Source: Novosphingobium sp. B1
GTDB taxonomy: Bacteria > Pseudomonadota > Alphaproteobacteria > Sphingomonadales > Sphingomonadaceae
Assembly: GCF_900176395.1 (NCBI RefSeq)
Contig: NZ_FWXL01000005.1
Location: forward strand, 124,001-188,000
Length of the DNA stretch: 64,000 nucleotides
Direction: 5' to 3'
A model generated the notes under the pieces. That model did not search any database. It saw only the letters and a list, made by a program, of their open reading frames with translations, and was not told where the DNA came from. Positions 1 through 11,650 of the stretch are shown one piece after another (the stretch's first letter is position 1; the number at the start of each line of letters is the position of its first letter). Made by a program: the position numbers and the translations under genes.

Positions 1-917
1 ATGAACTGGGGCGTCACCGTCCAGTTTTCGTCGAGATCGACCTTGAGCGCAGCACGACCGCCGTAAATATCGGTATAGTTGTAGTCTTCCTTGACGAAGG
101 CGGTGTTGGTGACGCTGATACCGTCAAGCAGGCAGCCATTGGTATTGCCTTCGCCATCGACCGTGGCAGTGCCGCAGAAGGTCCGCCGACCCGGCACGTT
201 GTCGATGAAACCGGCGTCGCGCTGATACCAGCCGACCACGCGCAGTGCAGCCATGGGTGACAGCGGTGCGTTGATCATGCCTTCGAGCTTGTAGCCCTGT
301 CCGCCCTTGCGGACCGTATTCACTTCACCGTCGACACTTCCGTAGAAGCCGGAAGTATCGGGCTTGTTGGTGATGATGCGGATCGTGCCAGCTTCGGACG
401 AGGCGCCATAGAGTGTGCCCTGCGGGCCGGACAGGCTTTCGATCCGGGCGATGTCATAGACATGGACATCAAGGTTGCCGCCGATCGTGGTAACGGGCTG
501 TTCGTCAAGATAGACGCCAACCGACGGGAGTGAGCCGGAGTGGTTGCCATCGCCGCCCGATGCCACGCCGCGCATGTAGACGACATTGGTGCCGGGCGTG
601 CCGCCAAGCGCCTGGAACGTCACTGCGGGAAGTTGCTGTGCGTAATCGGTGAAGTTGGCAACGCCAAGCTGCTCAAGCTTCTGCGTACCCAGAGCCTGGA
701 TCGATATCGGCACGTTCTGCAGGTTTTCGCTGCGCTTCTGTGCGGTCACGATGATCACGTTGGGGTCGGAATCGGCCGCATCGGTTTGCGCTTCCTGCGC
801 CAGTGCCGGTGCTGAAATCGCCGTGCCGGCCAGCAGGAGCAGGCGTACGAAACGCCCCTTGCGGTTCACATTCGTGATCGCCTTGCAGATCTGACGCATA
901 CCAGAATTTACCCTCAT
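1..917 (-). CDS. TonB-dependent receptor, N-terminal part
   Basis: Outer-membrane active-transport receptor, cut by the window edge after about 305 codons, so the beta-barrel is mostly missing. Visible parts: a signal peptide ending in APALAQ, a TonB-box-like stretch (VIIVTAQKR), and a plug domain beginning QKRSENLQNVPISIQAL and including the YLDEQPV and GPQGTLYGASSEAGTI signatures typical of the family. The reading frame is open throughout. A second in-frame ATG six codons later (position 899) is an equally good start, with GAGGG about 11 nt upstream of it. The substrate cannot be read from this part. It sits head-to-tail with a TPR-sulfotransferase on the same strand. Confidence 0.9.
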   Translation of the reverse strand, partial: MRVNSGMRQICKAITNVNRKGRFVRLLLLAGTAISAPALAQEAQTDAADSDPNVIIVTAQKRSENLQNVPISIQALGTQKLEQLGVANFTDYAQQLPAVTFQALGGTPGTNVVYMRGVASGGDGNHSGSLPSVGVYLDEQPVTTIGGNLDVHVYDIARIESLSGPQGTLYGASSEAGTIRIITNKPDTSGFYGSVDGEVNTVRKGGQGYKLEGMINAPLSPMAALRVVGWYQRDAGFIDNVPGRRTFCGTATVDGEGNTNGCLLDGISVTNTAFVKEDYNYTDIYGGRAALKVDLDENWTVTPQF

Positions 918-1027
918 ATTTCTGTTTTGCGACATCATGCTGCGCCGCCGCACGACTTGCCGTCAAGCAGCAGAGCGCGGCAAACCGTTGTTAATCGCCG
1001 ACCGTGGCCAATTTACAACGGTGTCGG

Positions 1028-2650
1028 TTATAAGGCTTCCGGATAGGCAGAAAGCACAGGGCCAAGCGCCGCCTTCAACGGACCGAGCCATGGTTCGAAC
1101 GCTTTCCACGCCTCGGTGCCATCCCGGAAGATCGGCTGCCTTACCTGTTCGGAACTGGCCGTGCGGACCGCGCGCTCGGTCTTGTGAAAGGCAAGGCAAG
1201 CTTCCTCGAATGGCAGGCCGCAATGGTGCAGCAGGGCGCGCACTTCCGTTTCGGTGTCTTCGACCATACGCTCGTAGATCACGCGGTGCACCACGCCCGG
1301 CAGGACCCGGTCGTAATGCGCCATGGCCCGCACATAGTCGCGATAGTAGCGGCCCATGTCATCAAGCGAGTAGCTGAAGCCCTGCCCGCGGGCGAAGTGC
1401 TGTTTGAAATTGGAAAAGCAGCAGGCCAGCGGATGGCGCCGCGCATCGATGATCCTGGCGTTGGGCAGGATCAGGTGGATGAACGGCACGTGCAGCCAGT
1501 TGTTGGGCATCTTGTCGATGAACAGGGGCCGCGAAGTGTGCCGCTGCACCCTTGTACGCGACAAGTAGGCTTCGCCCAGCTTTCGCAGTTCACCCATCGG
1601 CAGGCTCGCTGTCGCTGCCGGGTAGCCTTCGATCTGGCGCGCGAGGAAGCCGATGTCAGCCAGTTCGCTGGTTCCTTCGACCTGCGAATGGCTGGCGAGG
1701 ATCTGCTCGACCAGCGTCGATCCGGCGCGGGGCATGCCGAGGACGAAGATCGGGTCCGGGGCGTCGCAGCCCTGCCCTGCCAGCCCCGATAGCATTGCTG
1801 GCGTGAACGTTGCGATAGCAGCATCGACATTCTGCGTCGTATCCTCAGCATTGTAAGGCATGCGGCGGCGGCGCAGTTCGTTGCCGGCAGAGTAATGGCG
1901 GAAAGCCGCCTCCGGTTGTTCGCGGTCCTCGAAGGCCTTGCCCAGCGCAAAATCGAGGTGCCAGCGGTCTTCGGGCGTCAGGTCGTCACGGGCGAGCGCG
2001 GCTTCCATGGCGGCAATGTCCTGGTCGGTGAAGCGCACTGTCTTCAGATTGGCCAGGCTCCACCAAGCTTCGCCAAGAACAGGGAGCAGGGCGATAGCCT
2101 GGCGGTAGGCGACAATTCCATCGGCCTGGCGGCCCACTGTCTTCAGCATGTGGCCATAGCTCATCCACACCCTGGGCTGGTCGGGCGCCTGTCTCAGGAC
2201 CTGCTCGTAAAGCGCCAGCGCCTCGTCGAATTCGCCAAGGCGGCCATAGGCCGCGGCTTGCAGGTTGGCGTGTCCTACGTTGTCGGGATCGTCGGCGGTG
2301 ACCTTTGCCAGTTCCTCGAGCGCCTCGGGCGCGCGGTTGGTGCGATAGAGCACGAGTGCAAGGTTGGCGCGCGCCGGCGTGAAGTGCGGCGCAAGCTCGA
2401 TCGCGCGGCGGAGCAGGTTCTCGGCATCGGTGTAGCGCCCGATCCTCCCCGCCAGTTCAGCAAACAGACGGATCGCACGAACATCGAAAGGATCGTCCTT
2501 GAGCAGCGCGCGCAGCAACGGCTCGGCTGCAGGCAGATCATTCTCGTTCATCGCCAGCGCGGCGCGGACAAGCCGCGGATCATAGGCTGCGAAAGGCGAT
2601 GCCGCGGTGGTGCTGGTGGTTACGTTTGCCATTGCCTGCATCACAAACAT
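1028..2650 (-). CDS. TPR repeat sulfotransferase family protein
   Basis: About 540 residues. The N-terminal half is a series of tetratricopeptide repeats (roughly residues 25-260, for example the blocks around RYTDAENLLRRAIELAP and GEFDEALALYEQVL). The C-terminal half is a sulfotransferase domain with the PAPS 5'-phosphosulfate loop GMPRAGSTLVEQILASH and a later RRHPLACCFSNF region that fits the 3'-phosphate site. The family transfers sulfate from PAPS to an acceptor that cannot be predicted. It lies upstream of the TonB receptor on the same strand, a pairing I recall from sphingomonads. Start uncertain: in-frame ATGs also at 2641 and 2632, the last preceded by an AGG. Confidence 0.85.
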   Translation of the reverse strand: MFVMQAMANVTTSTTAASPFAAYDPRLVRAALAMNENDLPAAEPLLRALLKDDPFDVRAIRLFAELAGRIGRYTDAENLLRRAIELAPHFTPARANLALVLYRTNRAPEALEELAKVTADDPDNVGHANLQAAAYGRLGEFDEALALYEQVLRQAPDQPRVWMSYGHMLKTVGRQADGIVAYRQAIALLPVLGEAWWSLANLKTVRFTDQDIAAMEAALARDDLTPEDRWHLDFALGKAFEDREQPEAAFRHYSAGNELRRRRMPYNAEDTTQNVDAAIATFTPAMLSGLAGQGCDAPDPIFVLGMPRAGSTLVEQILASHSQVEGTSELADIGFLARQIEGYPAATASLPMGELRKLGEAYLSRTRVQRHTSRPLFIDKMPNNWLHVPFIHLILPNARIIDARRHPLACCFSNFKQHFARGQGFSYSLDDMGRYYRDYVRAMAHYDRVLPGVVHRVIYERMVEDTETEVRALLHHCGLPFEEACLAFHKTERAVRTASSEQVRQPIFRDGTEAWKAFEPWLGPLKAALGPVLSAYPEAL

Positions 2651-2711
2651 GGTGACGGCCCGCGATCAAGCGTTAGTCTGCCCCTGCGATAGCCGAAGGA
2701 GCAGGGCCAGA

Positions 2712-4013
2712 ATGACGAGTGCAGGCAAACTCGGGTTCTGGATGACGCTGGCGCTGGTTGTCGGCAACATGATTGGCTCGGGGATCTACATCCTGCCGGC
2801 AACCTTGGCCCCACTGGGCTATAACCAGCTGATCGGCTGGGCAGTCACGCTTGGCGGCGCGCTGTGCCTGGCATTCACCTTTGCAAGGCTCGGGGCAAGG
2901 TTACCGCTGGCTGGCGGCCCTTACGCCTACGCTCAGGCAGCGTTCGGACCGGTGCCGGGCTTCGTGACGGCCTGGTCCTACTGGACGATGGTCTGGGCCG
3001 GCAACGGCGCGGTGGCTGTTGCGGTCGTGTCCAATCTCAGCCTCATCGCGCCGGGCATCAGCGCGGTACCAGGATTGCCCGCGCTGCTCTCGGTGGCTTT
3101 CGTGTGGCTGCTCACCGCAGTGAACATCCGTGGCGTGCGGGCAGCGGGCGACGTTTCGGTGGTCACTACGGCGCTCAAGCTCGTGCCCCTGGTAGGGCTG
3201 ATCGGCCTGACGCTGTGGCTGGTGCTGATGGGCGCGCCTCATGTGTCACAGCCGCAGGTTGCACTTTCTGGCTCTGTTGTGGCGACGGCGGCAGGCCTCA
3301 CGTTCTGGGGGTTCCTCGGGCTGGAATCGGCCACTGTTCCGGCAGACAAGGTCGAGAATGCCAGCGCCATCGTTCCGCGCGCCACGCTGATCGGCGTCGC
3401 TCTGACGGGCCTGGTATATATCGGCATTTCGACAGCGTTTGCGCTGTACATGCCGATGCAGGCAGCCGCGGCCTCTCCGGCGCCGGTCGCCGATTTCCTG
3501 GCGCGGTTTTTAGGTTCGGGAGTGGGGCAGATAGTCGCCGTATTCGCCGCGATCAGCGCGTTCGGCACGCTCAATGGGTTCATCCTGCTGCAGGGCGAAG
3601 TGCCTTGGGCGATGGCCAAGGGCGGTGTTTTTCCGCGCTGGTTCGCGTCCGAGGGGGCGCGTGGCACGCCGGTCCGGTCGCACCTCGTCTCGAGCGCGCT
3701 GGTCAGCGTGGTCACGCTGCTCAACTTCGGCCGTGGCATGGGCGATCTCTTCGCTTTCATCGCCTCGGTCAGCCTCGCGGCCGGCTTGCTCTCCTATTTT
3801 CTGGCGATGCTGGCTGCCGTGCGCCTTTTACCCCGCGAGCCGGCAGTGATCATCGCCGCGCTAGTCGGCGCAGCGTTCATTGCCTGGGCGGCATGGGGCC
3901 TCGGGGTCGAAGCCCTGACATATGGCGCCGGGTTCATCGTGCTCGGCCTGCCATTCTACCTTTGGGTCAGGCGCGATGCAGCAGCTTCCACAGGACCGAG
4001 CGATCGCGGATGA
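2712..4013 (+). CDS. APC-superfamily amino acid permease
   Basis: A 433-residue inner-membrane permease with about 12 hydrophobic segments. The first helix carries the APC hallmark GNMIGSGIYILPA (residues about 17-30), followed by further conserved stretches such as GGPYAYAQAAFGPVPGF and WGFLGLESATVPADKVENA. The ATG at 2712 is preferred over a longer frame because AAGGAG lies about 10 nt before it and the protein then starts just before the first helix. The family exchanges or imports amino acids or polyamines; the substrate is not evident. Its 3' end overlaps the convergent oxidoreductase gene by 47 bp. Confidence 0.88.
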   Translation: MTSAGKLGFWMTLALVVGNMIGSGIYILPATLAPLGYNQLIGWAVTLGGALCLAFTFARLGARLPLAGGPYAYAQAAFGPVPGFVTAWSYWTMVWAGNGAVAVAVVSNLSLIAPGISAVPGLPALLSVAFVWLLTAVNIRGVRAAGDVSVVTTALKLVPLVGLIGLTLWLVLMGAPHVSQPQVALSGSVVATAAGLTFWGFLGLESATVPADKVENASAIVPRATLIGVALTGLVYIGISTAFALYMPMQAAAASPAPVADFLARFLGSGVGQIVAVFAAISAFGTLNGFILLQGEVPWAMAKGGVFPRWFASEGARGTPVRSHLVSSALVSVVTLLNFGRGMGDLFAFIASVSLAAGLLSYFLAMLAAVRLLPREPAVIIAALVGAAFIAWAAWGLGVEALTYGAGFIVLGLPFYLWVRRDAAASTGPSDRG

Positions 4014-5568
4014 TCTCGTGCGCGGCGTTGTGGCCTGGCGCACCAGTGACGCCGCCGCCGGGATGCGTGCCCGAGCCGCACATATAGAGCCCCTTGATCG
4101 GCGAGCGGTAATCGCCGTGCCCCAGCACGGGGCGTGAGGCCCAAAGCTGGTCGAGGCCCATTGTACCATGGAAGATATCGCCGCCAATCAGGCCGAACTT
4201 GCGTTCGAGGTCGAGCGGCGAGTGGATCTGGCGGGCGATGACGCTGGCCTTGAAGTTGGGCGCGTGATCGTTGACGGTGTCGATGATCAGATCGGCGACC
4301 TTTTCGCGGTGCTTGTCCCAGTCGACCGCAGGGTCGAACTGCTGGCAGAACAGGCTGGCCACATGCTGGCCCGGTGGGGCAAGGCTGTCATCGACGGTGC
4401 TGGGGATCTTGATCTCGACGATTGGCTTCTTCGACCAGCCCTTCTGCTGGGCGTCGATGAATGCCTGGTCCATGTAGTCCATGCCGGGCGCGATGATGAT
4501 GCCTGCGGTGTGGTGTTCCGCCAGATCCTTGCCCGGCAGCACCGTGAAGTCCGGCAATTCGGAAAGGGCGACGTTCATGCGGAACGTGCCGGAACCGGTC
4601 TTGTAGCTCTTCATCCGGCGGTTGAAGTCCTCGTCGAGATCAGAGGAATCGACCAGTTTCCGGTAAAGCAGCGCCGGCCCGACATTGGCGGCGACGATGG
4701 GTGCATAGATCTCCTCGCCCCCTTCAAGTTTTACCCCGGCTGCCTTGCCGTTGTTGACCAGCACGTTTGCGACCGGGGCTTCAAGACTGATCTCGACGCC
4801 GACTTTGGCGCAGGCCTTGGCCATGGCCTGGGTGATCGCGCCCATACCGCCGACGGAATGGCCCCATGCGCCGAGCTTGCCATTCACCTCGCCGAAGACG
4901 TGGTGCAGGAGCACATAGGCCGAACCCGGCGTAGAAACGCCGGCATAGTTGCCCACGACAGCGTCGAACGCGAAGGCAGACTTGACGTGATCGTCCTCGA
5001 ACCAACCGTCTAGAAAGTCGCGGGCCGACTTGGTGAAGATGTCGAGCAAGTCGCGCTGGGTGGCAATGTCCAGCTTGGCGATCGGCCAACCCTGCATGGC
5101 CGCAGACTTCAGGGCGGCCATGCCTCCGCCGACGTTGGGCGGCGTTTGCAGCGAAATGTCGCGCAGCACGTTGGCGACCTTCTCCAGCGCGGCGTCATAC
5201 TTGGGGTACGCCTCGGCATCCTTCCTGGAGAAGCGGGCAGATTCCGCCTCCGTACGGCCAGGACCGCCGCCGAGCTTTAGATAGGTATCGGGGAACGGGA
5301 AGAAGTTGCTGATCGTCCGCTCGATCACGCGGTAGCCGTGGTCGTGCAGCTTCATGTCGGCAATGACCTTGGGTCGCAGCAGGCTGACGGTGTAGCTCGC
5401 GGTCGAATTGCGGAAGCCGGGGTGGAATTCCTCGGTCACGGCAGCACCGCCGACGATGTCGCGACGTTCAAGCACACGCACTTTCATGCCTGCCTTGGCC
5501 AGATAGAAGGCGCAGACAAGGCCATTGTGGCCACCACCGATGATCAGCGCGTCGTAACGGTTGGACAT
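3967..5568 (-). CDS. FAD-dependent oxidoreductase, phytoene desaturase (CrtI)/PYROXD2-like
   Basis: A 533-residue flavoprotein. The Rossmann FAD motif GGGHNG is at residues 10-15 and is followed by the LERRDIVGGAA region typical of CrtI-like amine-oxidase-fold enzymes. The C-terminal FAD-binding segment GLYMCGSGTHPGGGVTGAPGHNAA is intact. Start chosen at the ATG at 5568, where GGGAG lies 8 nt upstream. The family includes carotenoid desaturases and the PYROXD2 group. No carotenoid genes lie nearby, so a catabolic role together with the adjoining Rieske oxygenase is more likely (inference). The Rieske gene ends only 25 bp upstream on the same strand, suggesting one operon. Confidence 0.88.
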   Translation of the reverse strand: MSNRYDALIIGGGHNGLVCAFYLAKAGMKVRVLERRDIVGGAAVTEEFHPGFRNSTASYTVSLLRPKVIADMKLHDHGYRVIERTISNFFPFPDTYLKLGGGPGRTEAESARFSRKDAEAYPKYDAALEKVANVLRDISLQTPPNVGGGMAALKSAAMQGWPIAKLDIATQRDLLDIFTKSARDFLDGWFEDDHVKSAFAFDAVVGNYAGVSTPGSAYVLLHHVFGEVNGKLGAWGHSVGGMGAITQAMAKACAKVGVEISLEAPVANVLVNNGKAAGVKLEGGEEIYAPIVAANVGPALLYRKLVDSSDLDEDFNRRMKSYKTGSGTFRMNVALSELPDFTVLPGKDLAEHHTAGIIIAPGMDYMDQAFIDAQQKGWSKKPIVEIKIPSTVDDSLAPPGQHVASLFCQQFDPAVDWDKHREKVADLIIDTVNDHAPNFKASVIARQIHSPLDLERKFGLIGGDIFHGTMGLDQLWASRPVLGHGDYRSPIKGLYMCGSGTHPGGGVTGAPGHNAAHEIIRDRSVLWKLLHRA

Positions 5569-5593
5569 GCGATTACTCCCCGTATTCCCGATT

Positions 5594-6775
5594 TTACTTC
5601 TTTGACCATCCGGATGGCGGTGCCTTGTGCAGGCGCGCCTCGGGCGTGATCGCACGGATCTTCCTGGCAAAGCTGCGCAGGCAAACCTCGCTCCGGCCGA
5701 TCGGACCTGCACCATATGATTGCGAAGCCATGCCTTGCTGGATGCGCTCGATCAGCCAGGTATCTTCGGCATTGACCACGCGGTTGATGCGCCAGTTGGC
5801 ATAGCGGACCAGCTTAATCTCCCGTCGCTCGTCGGGCAGCGCAAAGCACATTTCGCGCAGGACCGAGGTTGTCGGCGTCAGCGGCAGCCACTGCATGAAA
5901 TCGATCTGGTCGGCGTAGATGTCGAAAGCGATATTCGGCCAGAGCTTGTAATAGAGCCAGCGCCGCTGCGATGCCGTGGGCAGATGCGGCACATCGGGCA
6001 AGTGCGTCTGGTAGAAGCGTTCCCAGAAGTTGGCCGAAGGCTTGTCGACAAGATCGCCCTTCATCCGATCGGCCCAGCCATGCGCTGATATTTCGTAGGA
6101 CTTGCCGAAAATGCGCGTCAGGCCATCGTGCGCGACAGGAATGTGCAGGTTGTCGGAGTAATTGTCGCCAACGTTCTTCCAGTTGACCGCCCGCTCGCGC
6201 AGCCGCACATCGCCGATACGGCGCATGTCCTCGAAGCGATAGGGCGCGACCTCGGCTTCGAACGGGGCCATCATCTCGGATACGCTGGGAAAGCCGCCGT
6301 CGATCAGGCGCACGAAGACGAAGCCTCGCCACACTTCCACCGCGACGGGCACAAGACCGTTGTCCTCCAGCTTCAGGGCTGGATAGTCGGCCTTCATCGG
6401 CACTCCCGACAATCGACCATCGGGCTCGAATGTCCACGCATGGTAAGGGCACACCAGCTTCTTCGCGCAGCCTGCAGGACCTTCCACCAGACGCATCGCG
6501 CGATGCCTGCATACGTTGGCGAACGCGCGGATCACGCCATCATCGCCACGGATCGCGATGATGCTCTCGTTCAGATAATCGAGCGTGCGATACTCACCAG
6601 CCGAGGCGATGTCGCTTTCATGGCAGACGATCTGCCATGACGGGCGGATTACACGGTCCATCTCGACCGCGAAATATTCAGGGTCGGTGTAGAGCCACCC
6701 GGGCAAGCTCCAGTCAGCATCCGGATCGACTTCGTCCGATGAAATTTGCCGGAATGCGCCGGAAAGATCGCCCAT
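5594..6775 (-). CDS. Rieske non-heme iron oxygenase, alpha subunit
   Basis: A 393-residue aromatic-ring-hydroxylating or amine-type oxygenase. The Rieske [2Fe-2S] ligands form C-x-H-x17-C-x2-H at residues 89-112 (CRHRA ... CPYHAW). The catalytic domain holds the iron-binding histidines in NYSDNLHIPVAH, with an acidic third ligand likely further on. Length and architecture match single-component alpha subunits. No ferredoxin or reductase partner lies in the window. The ATG at 6775 is preferred over one 20 codons upstream, because the longer form would run into the regulator operator. Probably cotranscribed with the downstream FAD oxidoreductase and controlled by the divergent TetR regulator. 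The substrate could be an aromatic compound or a quaternary amine. Confidence 0.9.
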   Translation of the reverse strand: MGDLSGAFRQISSDEVDPDADWSLPGWLYTDPEYFAVEMDRVIRPSWQIVCHESDIASAGEYRTLDYLNESIIAIRGDDGVIRAFANVCRHRAMRLVEGPAGCAKKLVCPYHAWTFEPDGRLSGVPMKADYPALKLEDNGLVPVAVEVWRGFVFVRLIDGGFPSVSEMMAPFEAEVAPYRFEDMRRIGDVRLRERAVNWKNVGDNYSDNLHIPVAHDGLTRIFGKSYEISAHGWADRMKGDLVDKPSANFWERFYQTHLPDVPHLPTASQRRWLYYKLWPNIAFDIYADQIDFMQWLPLTPTTSVLREMCFALPDERREIKLVRYANWRINRVVNAEDTWLIERIQQGMASQSYGAGPIGRSEVCLRSFARKIRAITPEARLHKAPPSGWSKK

Positions 6776-6813
6776 GGTCCCGAATCCAGATTGCAAGTTA
6801 CACCCGATCTTAC

Positions 6814-6835
6814 TTGTTGAACGATCGTATAACAA
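6814..6835. promoter_or_regulatory. Palindromic operator between Rieske gene and TetR regulator
   Basis: A 22-bp near-perfect palindrome, TTGTT-N2-ACGATCGT-N2-AACAA (18 of 22 positions symmetric), lies in the 79-bp gap between the divergent Rieske oxygenase and TetR genes. Its size, symmetry and location are what a TetR dimer site looks like, and binding there could repress both promoters. Binding itself is inferred. Confidence 0.65.
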
Positions 6836-6854
6836 CTGCCAGAATGCGCAAGCG

Positions 6855-7460
6855 ATGAGTCCCGCCCAACCCTCCCCCGCATTCCGGCGTGCAGAGCCCG
6901 ACGAACGGAGGCTCAGCCTTGTCGAAGCCTGCGCCCGCGTTCTGGCGCGTAATGGTGGTGCCGGCGCCAGCGTCCGTGCGATTGCACAAGAGGCAAGTGT
7001 GTCACTGGGCCTCGTCGGGCATTATTTCGGCGGGATCGATGCGTTGATTGCGGCAACTTATGCGCATGTCGACGGCAAGGTCGCTGCCACGCTGGACGCC
7101 GAGGTCGCCGCGGCCGGCCATGACAGCCGCGCCCGGCTCGAAGCCTTTGTAACCGGCAGTTTTGCTCCCTCCATTGCCGACCCGGCCCTGCTCGCCACCT
7201 GGGTCGCGTTCTGGAGCCTGGTCACGGCGCGGGCAGACATTGCCCGGCAGCACGACGAGCAATACGCAGGTTATCGCGCGCGGCTCGAAGGCCTGCTGGC
7301 CGAATGCGGCGTAAGCCCTGCCCGCCGCCGAGGACACGCTATCGCGATCACGGCGCTTGTCGACGGGCTGTGGCTGGAGCTTTGCCTTTCACCGGGCTGC
7401 TTCACGGCCGAGGAAGCGCGGGACATTGCCCGCAGCTTCCTCGCCACGATCATTTCGTGA
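6855..7460 (+). CDS. TetR/AcrR family transcriptional regulator, BetI-like
   Basis: A 201-residue regulator. The N-terminal helix-turn-helix is clear at residues about 20-65 (VRAIAQEASVSLGLVGHYF). The C-terminal half resembles BetI-type ligand-binding domains (TWVAFWSLVTARADIARQHDEQYAGYRARLE). Divergent from the Rieske oxygenase across a palindromic site, so local repression of that operon is the simplest reading. BetI itself responds to choline, which weakly suggests an amine or related effector, but this is only family resemblance. Its 3' end overlaps the convergent peptidase gene by 11 bp. Confidence 0.88.
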   Translation: MSPAQPSPAFRRAEPDERRLSLVEACARVLARNGGAGASVRAIAQEASVSLGLVGHYFGGIDALIAATYAHVDGKVAATLDAEVAAAGHDSRARLEAFVTGSFAPSIADPALLATWVAFWSLVTARADIARQHDEQYAGYRARLEGLLAECGVSPARRRGHAIAITALVDGLWLELCLSPGCFTAEEARDIARSFLATIIS

Positions 7461-8853
7461 GGTCGGTGAACAGGCTCAGGTAATAGGTAATGCCCGGCCG
7501 GATGTTGGACAGGCGCGTGCGCTCGTTCAAGCCATGGGCGAAGTCCTCGCTGTCCTTCGAGAAGCTCGGGCTCAGGCCATAGCTTGGCACGCCAAGCGTA
7601 CGAAACCACATTGAATCCGAAGCGCCCGACGCCTGCGAAGGGATCAGGGGCACGCCCGGATAAGCCTTGCCCATCGCCTTGGTCACCGCGGTCATGAGGT
7701 CTGGCCGAAGGGGGGAAGCCGGCGACGCGACCGAGCCGAGGGTCACGTCGGTGATCCTGACCGCAGGATCCGCAATTACCGTGCCCAATTCGGCCATGAT
7801 CTCTTCCTTGGTGTGGCCGGGAAAGATGCGACAATTGATATTGGCAAACGCGCGCTGCGGAAGGGCATTTTCCGCATGGCCACCGCCCAGCATGGTCGGT
7901 ACGCACGTGGTGCCGACCTTGCCGACCATCGAAGGGTCGGCGCGCAAGGTGGCAAGCGCCTTCGCGTCATTCGGGTTCGCGGAAAACGCGCGCATGGCTG
8001 CCGCGATATCAGGCTTGTCCGCAAAAGCCGCTGCCTTCTGGAAATAATCCTTCGTGATCGGATTTTGCTCGGCCTTGAACTTGTAGGTGCCGACCTTGAG
8101 CAATGCCTGCGACAACTGCACGATGGCATTGTCAGGGCGCGGGGCGGAGCTGTGGCCGCCGGGGTTGGTCACTTCGAGCCGGTAGTCGGCGTAAGTCTTC
8201 TCAGCGCCCTGCCATGTCCAGTAAAGCGGCTTGCCGGTGGCTTCGTCCAGCGCGCCGCCACCGCCATCGACGTTGATCACCAATTCGGCGTTCTTGAGCT
8301 TTTCCGCGATGATCGCGCTGGTCTTCATCGTCGTCTCTTCGTCGCCAGAAAACTCGATGACGATGGTTCGGCGCGGCTTGTAACCTTGCCGGCGCAGTTC
8401 GATCAGGCTGGACACGGCAAGTGCGCCATCGAACTTCATGTCGCTGGCCCCACGACCGTAGAGAATGCCGTCCTCCACCACCGGCACGAACGGGTCGCGC
8501 TCCCAGTCTTCACGGCGCGCTTCGACCACATCCATATGGCCGGAGATCACCAGCGGTTTCAGCGTAGGATCGCTTCCCTTCCAGGTCGCCACGATAAAGG
8601 CCGTATCGTCAACCGGGGTGATCTCGATGTCGCTGGCGTTCCAGCCGCCCGCGATGAGAGCATCTCCGAAAAGCTTCGCCACCTCGCCCGTGCGATTGCC
8701 CTCGCCGCGCACCGAGCGGATTGCGATCGCCTTCTGTGCGAGGTCAAGGGTCTGCGCTTCGGCGGCGGGATAGCTCGTATCCTTGGCCAACGCTTCGACG
8801 GAAAGGGCCGAACCGCACAGCAACGAAAGGCAGAGAAGTGATTTCAAGGTCAT
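7450..8853 (-). CDS. Secreted M20-family metallopeptidase
   Basis: A 467-residue zinc peptidase with an N-terminal signal peptide (hydrophobic LLCLSLLCGSALSVEALA). Metal-site motifs are in order: SGHMDVV (His/Asp), GRGASDMKFDG (Asp), FSGDEET (Glu pair), and the C-terminal SEDFAHGLNE (His). A dimerisation domain with GGHSSAPRPDNA lies in the middle. The ATG at 8853 has GGGAGA about 10 nt upstream and places the signal peptide at the start. Family members are carboxy- or dipeptidases that act in the periplasm. It faces the TetR gene and may not belong to its regulon. Confidence 0.9.
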   Translation of the reverse strand: MTLKSLLCLSLLCGSALSVEALAKDTSYPAAEAQTLDLAQKAIAIRSVRGEGNRTGEVAKLFGDALIAGGWNASDIEITPVDDTAFIVATWKGSDPTLKPLVISGHMDVVEARREDWERDPFVPVVEDGILYGRGASDMKFDGALAVSSLIELRRQGYKPRRTIVIEFSGDEETTMKTSAIIAEKLKNAELVINVDGGGGALDEATGKPLYWTWQGAEKTYADYRLEVTNPGGHSSAPRPDNAIVQLSQALLKVGTYKFKAEQNPITKDYFQKAAAFADKPDIAAAMRAFSANPNDAKALATLRADPSMVGKVGTTCVPTMLGGGHAENALPQRAFANINCRIFPGHTKEEIMAELGTVIADPAVRITDVTLGSVASPASPLRPDLMTAVTKAMGKAYPGVPLIPSQASGASDSMWFRTLGVPSYGLSPSFSKDSEDFAHGLNERTRLSNIRPGITYYLSLFTDLTK

Positions 8854-8956
8854 CGAAAAGGTCTCCCAATTCGGTAAAGGCTGGCGCGCAAAGTCGTGAA
8901 AGGCAATGACTTTCGCATGGCCTGCTTGTCCAACGCTCGCCCGGGATGCGCGCGAG

Positions 8957-8990
8957 ACAAAAAAAATGGGCCGGCTTGCGCCGACCCTTT
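8957..8990 (-). terminator. Rho-independent terminator after the hybrid histidine kinase
   Basis: Read on the minus strand there is a GC-rich hairpin (GGTCGGCG / GCCGGCCC with one mismatch, loop CAA) followed by eight consecutive T. It lies about 140 bp past the kinase stop codon and would end the long leftward transcription unit. Confidence 0.85.
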
Positions 8991-9128
8991 GAAAGTTTGG
9001 GAGAGGATGCCTGAAAGGCGTCACCTCATTCGCCGCAAGCCTCGCCACAGACAAGTGCTAAGCGCGCAAGGTCAATTGCATAAGACGCAAGCGCACATTG
9101 GAGAGCGAGTTGCGAGCCTCGCTGCCTG

Positions 9129-11600
<2,472 letters not shown>

Positions 11601-11650
11601 CCGAAATTCCGTTCATATAGATGGCAGGCATCCTGGTGCCCGAGCCAAAC

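Noticed and set aside
3967..5568. Carotenoid desaturase (crtI) assignment
   Set aside because: The fold matches, but no crtB, crtE or crtY lies nearby and the partner gene is a Rieske oxygenase. Only the broader CrtI/PYROXD2-like call is supported.
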